A stretch of 21,418 nucleotides of DNA from Trichomonas tenax (taxonomy: Eukaryota > Parabasalia > Trichomonadida > Trichomonadidae): positions 1 through 21,418 of the forward strand of contig JALKBU010000896.1 of the NCBI GenBank assembly GCA_023091735.1, in the 5' to 3' direction. Of this stretch, positions 16,878-21,418 are shown piece by piece. Position numbers and translations under genes: made by a program. The notes below the pieces were generated by a model, which saw only the letters and a list, made by a program, of their open reading frames with translations, had not been told where the DNA came from and searched no databases. Every line of letters starts with the position of its first letter. Position 1 is the first letter of the stretch.

Positions 16878-18608
16878 TCATATTGATAGTCTGTAAAGTT
16901 CAATATCGAGAATTGGATCTCCATTTGAGTTTTCGACTAATGACGGACTCTGGAAAGTCTCGCACCTCTCACTCATCAGTACGTGGAATCCATCCTCGAT
17001 GTGAATAGCTGGTCTTGGGCCTCCAATCGTGATAGAAGTTTTTGATGCTGCTTGATAAAGTGAGTTTGGAGGCGGTTCTTGTTTGTAAACAACCAATGGA
17101 TCGAGAGAGAAAACAAAAGTGTTTGGTTTTCCGTAAAACCTACCGTATGCTGTGATTTCAGGGTTCGGAGGGTCTCCGATGTAAGCGCCGATGATTTTCT
17201 GCTTTGCAGTCTTGATAAGAAGCAAATAAGGTGACTTTCTCGAGCATTTTTCGAATAGAGAAATCATTGAAGTTCCGTCAATGCTCATTGAGAAGACTCT
17301 GTGAGCATTGTATCGTGAAACGTGCGAAGGAAGCTGCTCTCTCAAAAGGTAGAATGAGTCATTCGTCAACAATCGTCCATTGTGGACAACTGGAACAGCA
17401 GACTCAGCGAGTTCTTTCTGGAGCCTAAGCTGATTCTCTTCTATTCCTTCTGGAGAGAACTTCATCATTGTGTCCAATGCCAAAGCTCCACGCATTGTGT
17501 CACCGATATTAATGACATCCAAATTCTCGCAGTCATCGCACGACATTCTGCGCTTGCGTTCAACGAAGAGACTTGATATTGTTGGCGACATCATTCCGAC
17601 GACGGATGATGATGTGTAAAGAATAGAATTAGTATCATTGCTGTCGTCGAGTGCTTTGAGCTCAAACTTGTCGATATGACGTGGCCTCGACAGAAAGATC
17701 TTGAATGAGTTCTCAAGGAACCTTTGTGTTGATGTTGGTGATGATAACATATTCATTCCTCTGACTAATGTGTGGAGGAATTCTTCTGACGTCTCACACT
17801 GCAGGAGCTTTGTCTTTTCGATGTCGAACAGTGATATTGCGAATCTGACGAGGATTTTCCTTCCTTCTGTAACAAAGCTGTCAAACAGCGTTAATGCGAC
17901 GTGAATCGGTGTGAAAGGAAGGAAGAAGACCGGAAATAGTGCTAAACCGATTTGAGCAATATCCAAGCCGAGTGAAGCTGCCTTTTTGTAAACATTCGGG
18001 ATTTTGCTGCCGATAAGACTACGAAAACCGGACACTGATGCGATGAACGACTCCCTTGTAAGCGTAAAATACCAAGAATTCTTTGTTGACTTGTTAATCA
18101 TCTGCTGTATTGACAAATAAGCGAGAGAAGGCTCCAAATACAACAAAAGAATAACGGCAACAGTTGGAATAAGAGGAGAGAATGTGATGTGTTTGTTGCG
18201 AACCCATACAACATGTAGAAATTGTCTCACTTTTTTTGCTAATTCTGGATGCAAAAAAGGAAGGAGGTCGATCGCTCCACCAAACGATGAAGTACTCGTC
18301 ATAGGAATTTTCATCGCGCTTCTTAAAGCGGAAGGCCAAACATCGCCGGCTTGAGAAAGTAATTTCAGTCCCTTGCTTGCAACAAACCACCATTTCCTCC
18401 TCATCATGTGAGGAATGCCGTACCTGAAAACTTGTTTCAGGTTCTCCGTGATTTTGGGCTCAAATGGGGGAATATTCTTGAAAATGTTTAATCTCCGGCG
18501 CTCTTCGTTCTCCCAGTCAACGGGCTGCGACACCTGTATCTCGTTGTAGAAACCGAACATCTCTTCGGACGATAGTTTCCACTCACGCATCAGATGTTCA
18601 TAAAACAT
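16878..18608 (-). CDS. TBC-TLDc protein (TBC1D24/Skywalker-like)
   Basis: A 576-residue protein. The N-terminal TBC domain (about 55-290) carries the entry motif RYGIPHMMRRKWW, the ITFSPLIPTVAVILLLYL helix and a membrane-like stretch FPVFFLPFTPIHVAL. The Arg-finger IxxDxxRT and Gln-finger YxQGM motifs of active Rab-GAPs are not visible. Their absence, and the 'ITFSP' form, match the TBC1D24/Skywalker type. The C-terminal TLDc domain (about 413-576) shows LLTNDSFYLLREQLP, RVFSMSIDGTS, IGAYIGD, FVFSLDP, the IGG loop and a final DILDIELYRL. Known relatives act in vesicle traffic and bind phosphoinositides. I start at 18608, because the next codons upstream are a GTG that is part of the GTGTCACTTTTAT initiator word (18635-18623). 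Confidence 0.85.
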   Translation of the reverse strand: MFYEHLMREWKLSSEEMFGFYNEIQVSQPVDWENEERRRLNIFKNIPPFEPKITENLKQVFRYGIPHMMRRKWWFVASKGLKLLSQAGDVWPSALRSAMKIPMTSTSSFGGAIDLLPFLHPELAKKVRQFLHVVWVRNKHITFSPLIPTVAVILLLYLEPSLAYLSIQQMINKSTKNSWYFTLTRESFIASVSGFRSLIGSKIPNVYKKAASLGLDIAQIGLALFPVFFLPFTPIHVALTLFDSFVTEGRKILVRFAISLFDIEKTKLLQCETSEEFLHTLVRGMNMLSSPTSTQRFLENSFKIFLSRPRHIDKFELKALDDSNDTNSILYTSSSVVGMMSPTISSLFVERKRRMSCDDCENLDVINIGDTMRGALALDTMMKFSPEGIEENQLRLQKELAESAVPVVHNGRLLTNDSFYLLREQLPSHVSRYNAHRVFSMSIDGTSMISLFEKCSRKSPYLLLIKTAKQKIIGAYIGDPPNPEITAYGRFYGKPNTFVFSLDPLVVYKQEPPPNSLYQAASKTSITIGGPRPAIHIEDGFHVLMSERCETFQSPSLVENSNGDPILDIELYRLSI

Positions 18609-18622
18609 TTTTAAATTTTTGT

Positions 18623-18635
18623 ATAAAAGTGACAC
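18623..18635 (-). promoter_or_regulatory. Initiator-like GTGTCACTTTTAT before the TBC-TLDc start
   Basis: This word ends 14 nt before the ATG at 18608. Its TCACTT fits the Inr consensus TCA-Y-W known in Trichomonas. Close relatives stand before the genes at 9885, 15541 and 15783. Confidence 0.5.
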
Positions 18636-19630
18636 TAATTGCTTTTTTATTTCCTTTACATTGATCGCATCGTATTGATGCTAAATTTGTCATTTGTTTT
18701 AATTGAGCACACAGCGGTTTTGAGCTATTCACATTTTTTTTGCTGAGTTTTAATTACTTCATTTGGCTATCATTAATTTTTCGTTAATTATGAAAAGTTG
18801 AGAGGTGTGTAAGCGACGATAGAAAAGACGTTAAAAACTTAACGGCCATAAAGATGATTTCTTAAAACTCCTTAGCTTGGGTCATTTGGAGCCTGATAGA
18901 GTTACTCATATACAAGACCCCATGCTCCTTTATCTTACATGGAGCCACATACTTAGCTATAACAGATAACCAAATATTTTAAATTGAATTCAAAATTCTT
19001 TGTTTTCGCTGAGACTTTGCCTGTGATCTTCTGTTTGATCAAAAGGTACAACGGGCTCATCAAACCTATATCAAATTTTCCAATATTTTTTTCTAAAAAT
19101 ATATCCCGACTTTTCCCTTGTTACTAAAGAACTATAACCTACTCCTAAATGCTAATTTATATGTTAACTATTGTAGCTTTTGGTTAACCAGAAGAAAAAA
19201 ATCAAATACAAAATTTTTCCGTTTATTTTTTATTGCAAGCTAAGATGTGAATTTTCGTGTTCCTCTTGGGAATCATGAAGGCTTTCTAAGTTTTTTTCCT
19301 TAAAAAGTGTCATAAATATTTAAATCGTATATATTTAAGATCTTTTTATATAATTATGAACTTAAATATCAAATATCAATGTATTGTTGCATTATATTCG
19401 TGATGCAATCTTATCAAGTCTCTTAATTCCGTTCTAAATTCAAGAATATTCTTCTTGTGCCAAATATATACGGAATTATTACGCATTCATACGACCAAAT
19501 TAATAAGTGTCATCCTCTAGATCACAATCCAGAGAATAACGAGCAAAGCTGGGAAACATTCGAACAATATTTCTACAAGCTTTTCAAACATTCAACACCC
19601 ATCAGAATCTCTTGACGGTTATCAACACAA
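18636..19630. other. 995-bp spacer upstream of the small ORF
   Basis: No gene is recognised. GTGTCA words at about 19303 and 19507 could mark transcription starts, the latter leaving a leader of about 120 nt before the ATG at 19631. A GCTCC...GGAGC inverted pair (about 18923-18944) is the only structure seen. No tRNA or snRNA was identified. Confidence 0.45.
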
Positions 19631-19843
19631 ATGAATAGCGTTGGAGTTATGGCTCGATTAGCCCAAAAGAAACCAGATGATGCGTATGTTGAGCCTCAAG
19701 AAGAAGAAAGCACTACAGACGGTGCCGCTGCAGAACCTTCTAGTCCTGCGGAAGCAAGTTTTCGAATTACTGTTGATGAATTACAATCGATTCTCCATGA
19801 CAAGCTACAAGATTTCATTTCCAAGCAAGCTGAGAAGGCTTGA
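19631..19843 (+). CDS. Small acidic protein, 70 residues, function unknown
   Basis: Begins MNSVGVMARLAQKKPDDAYV. It has an acidic, low-complexity middle (EEESTTDGAAAEPSSPAEAS) and ends in an amphipathic helix (VDELQSILHDKLQDFISKQ). TCAACA lies six bases before the ATG, an initiator-like position with a very short leader, and TAAAA lies 16 nt after the stop. The frame is closed upstream by a TGA. The composition (GC-richer than its flanks, alanine/serine-rich) supports a real gene. No family is recognised. Confidence 0.6.
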   Translation: MNSVGVMARLAQKKPDDAYVEPQEEESTTDGAAAEPSSPAEASFRITVDELQSILHDKLQDFISKQAEKA

Positions 19844-21418
19844 TATTATCGCATATTCAATAAAATTGTTTGTTTACCATGTTTCACTACATAGATCAGC
19901 TTTTTAAAGGGAATAAAATTAATAATCTTGCGTATTTTTTAATCAAATATGCGTTTTTCGGCATAAAACGAAACTACATCCAAAATAGAAACGATCTGTC
20001 ACTTTAGAATTGCGAAATCACGCATTTATGAGCTCAAAAGAGTAAATGTTTCCGAAAAAATCAAATTTAAAAAAATATATTTGCATCAAAACTTTTTAAA
20101 TGAGAGGAATGTTACGAAAATTCATATCTCAAAATTGTCCGCAGCTTTTCGCAAAAAACTTGGTGTATATATTAGCATTAGTATGTGCAGTATATTATCA
20201 AAGTTTCGAGCCAAAATAAGAAAAAATACCCCACACCTCTAAAAGTTCACAAAAATCTAAGAAACGAGAAATCCGAAAATAACATCAAATATGGATTCTA
20301 CATAATGTAAAGAATATGAAAATGCATTTTTATGCCATTTTATTTCATAATAAAATCCCCAACAAAATTGTTTCATGCGGTAATATACCATTATCTCTAT
20401 ATGCTCAAACTATACTCCATCTATATATTAAAACACATAGGCCTATATAGTATTATCCAGATTATTTCCGCGTTCATATATAATTTTAAAAATTTCTCTT
20501 CAGTAACACACAATTACGTCTATCATATTATGCTTTTCTACTATTGTGCTTTTATTTTTATGAATTTCCATGCTTAATTATTGATTATTTATCATGAAAT
20601 ATATCTAATTTCAAATATTTTATGCGGTAATACACATTTTCAACTATATGATTATACTATATTCAAAGTGTATACCTAGAATTATAAGTGCTTGAAAGAA
20701 TATTTTGATTATTTCAAGAAAAATAACATTTTTCATATTGTTATCAAACGAGATCAACATATCTAAAAGTTGATTTTACTGTTTTTAGTGGAAAAATGAA
20801 TGTTTTCAAAAATATATATTTTATTCTTTTTTAAAATCTTGATACTGTTTAAAATAAAAGCAAAACATTACTGGCAGCATCCATGTGAGTATTGTACTCT
20901 AATATCAGCTGGTAAAGAGAGCATAAAAACTCATCACAAGATACTTGTAGTTTTCTTCATTTGGTAGTTAGTACTTCATAATATACTATTCAATTGTAGT
21001 TGATTCTGTCCATTTATTACTCACAATTTCAAATTTTTTCCTATGATAATTTTAATCATGTGTTTCAAACTAGAAATTAACTGCCATTCATATTGCCTAG
21101 ATATGTATATTACAATTCTTTAATCATATATACAATATAAGAAAATCAAAATTATAGGAAAAGATTCTCGTTAAATATACCCTTTTTTTTGTTGCCATTC
21201 CTTTATATGAGCTATTTGCAATACCGTTATCATAGAGCGCATTGTGCGAATGTGCTGCGATCTTGCACAATTCAATTTTGAGGGATTTATGATGGGGACT
21301 GGGACAAAATAGAACAACGTGCTTTTCTGACATGTAAATTATGTTTGACATATAGAGTCAGAATGTCAAATATAAAGGAAAGTGACGTGATTGCGCGGGA
21401 AAAATGGAAAAGTGTCAA
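19844..21418. other. AT-rich spacer to the window end, no convincing gene
   Basis: An 81-codon frame at 20332-20577 (tyrosine/isoleucine-rich) and a 75-codon minus frame at 21124-21351 have no domain, and the latter starts inside a promoter word. The word ATGCGGTAATA occurs at about 20376 and 20623 in loosely similar surroundings. The last 90 bp carry promoter-like words. Confidence 0.5.
21328..21418 (+). promoter_or_regulatory. Promoter block pointing off the right edge
   Basis: TGACATGTAA (21328-21337) is followed by TTTGACATA and AATGTCAAA variants. The window ends in AAAAGTGTCAA, the same 11 bases that precede the ATG of the BAR-like gene at 9885. This predicts a plus-strand gene starting within about 30 bp after the window. 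Confidence 0.5.

Noticed and set aside
18880..18980. Possible structured RNA around GCTCC...GGAGC
   Set aside because: Only one short inverted pair; no tRNA, snRNA or other known RNA pattern could be matched.
20332..20577. 81-codon hydrophobic frame
   Set aside because: Its isoleucine/tyrosine bias follows from A/T composition; no start signal or domain.
21124..21351. 75-codon minus-strand frame
   Set aside because: It starts inside a promoter-like word cluster and has no recognisable domain.

Overview
The window looks like nuclear DNA of a trichomonad (parabasalid), most likely Tritrichomonas or Trichomonas. This is an inference from several things seen together: very AT-rich spacers, intron-free host genes with very short leaders, a Rab GTPase, a trichomonad-style two-repeat Myb gene, a TBC-TLDc protein, and a large virus-like Maverick/Polinton element. 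No species can be named from the sequence alone.

Left part (1 to about 9734): part of a Maverick/Polinton. It holds an open end of a minus-strand ORF, a GIY-YIG/T5orf172-type protein (247-861), a decayed unrecognised stretch (953-1400), a 92-residue protein (1525-1803), a protein-primed family B DNA polymerase broken by three lesions (1856-5267), a probable virion protein (5257-5859, minus), a small amphipathic protein that lost its start codon (5921-6190), a 20-residue membrane microprotein (6227-6289), an 86-residue protein (6278-6538, minus), a repeat-rich spacer (6539-7274) and a long fibre gene with collagen-like, coiled-coil and phage tail-collar parts, cut by one stop (7275-9734, minus). 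No integrase, ATPase, protease or major capsid gene and no terminal repeat is visible, so the element is incomplete in this window. It is dead as a self-replicating unit.

The most unusual signal is a set of short GC-rich inserts scattered through this AT-rich element. Each is about 25-32 bp and is usually made of two back-to-back 13-nt hairpins (5-bp stem, 3-nt loop). They sit in spacers and, in frame, inside the polymerase, the fibre gene and the 92-residue gene. None was found in the host half.

Right part (9735-21418): host genes. In order: an F-BAR/BAR-like coiled-coil protein (+), a Rab-type GTPase (+), a dead R2R3-Myb gene with three in-frame stops (-), a coiled-coil protein (-), a second BAR-like protein (+), a TBC-TLDc protein resembling TBC1D24/Skywalker (-) and a small 70-residue ORF (+). 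Four of these fit membrane trafficking: two membrane-curvature candidates, a Rab and a TBC protein. The last 1.5 kb holds no convincing gene, but ends in a promoter-like block that points to a gene just beyond the window.

Host and element use different upstream signals. Host starts have a GTGWCA element 10-30 nt before the ATG, and some have copies of TGWCATGTAA (six between the divergent genes at 15.5 kb). Element genes instead start just after A/T-run leaders.
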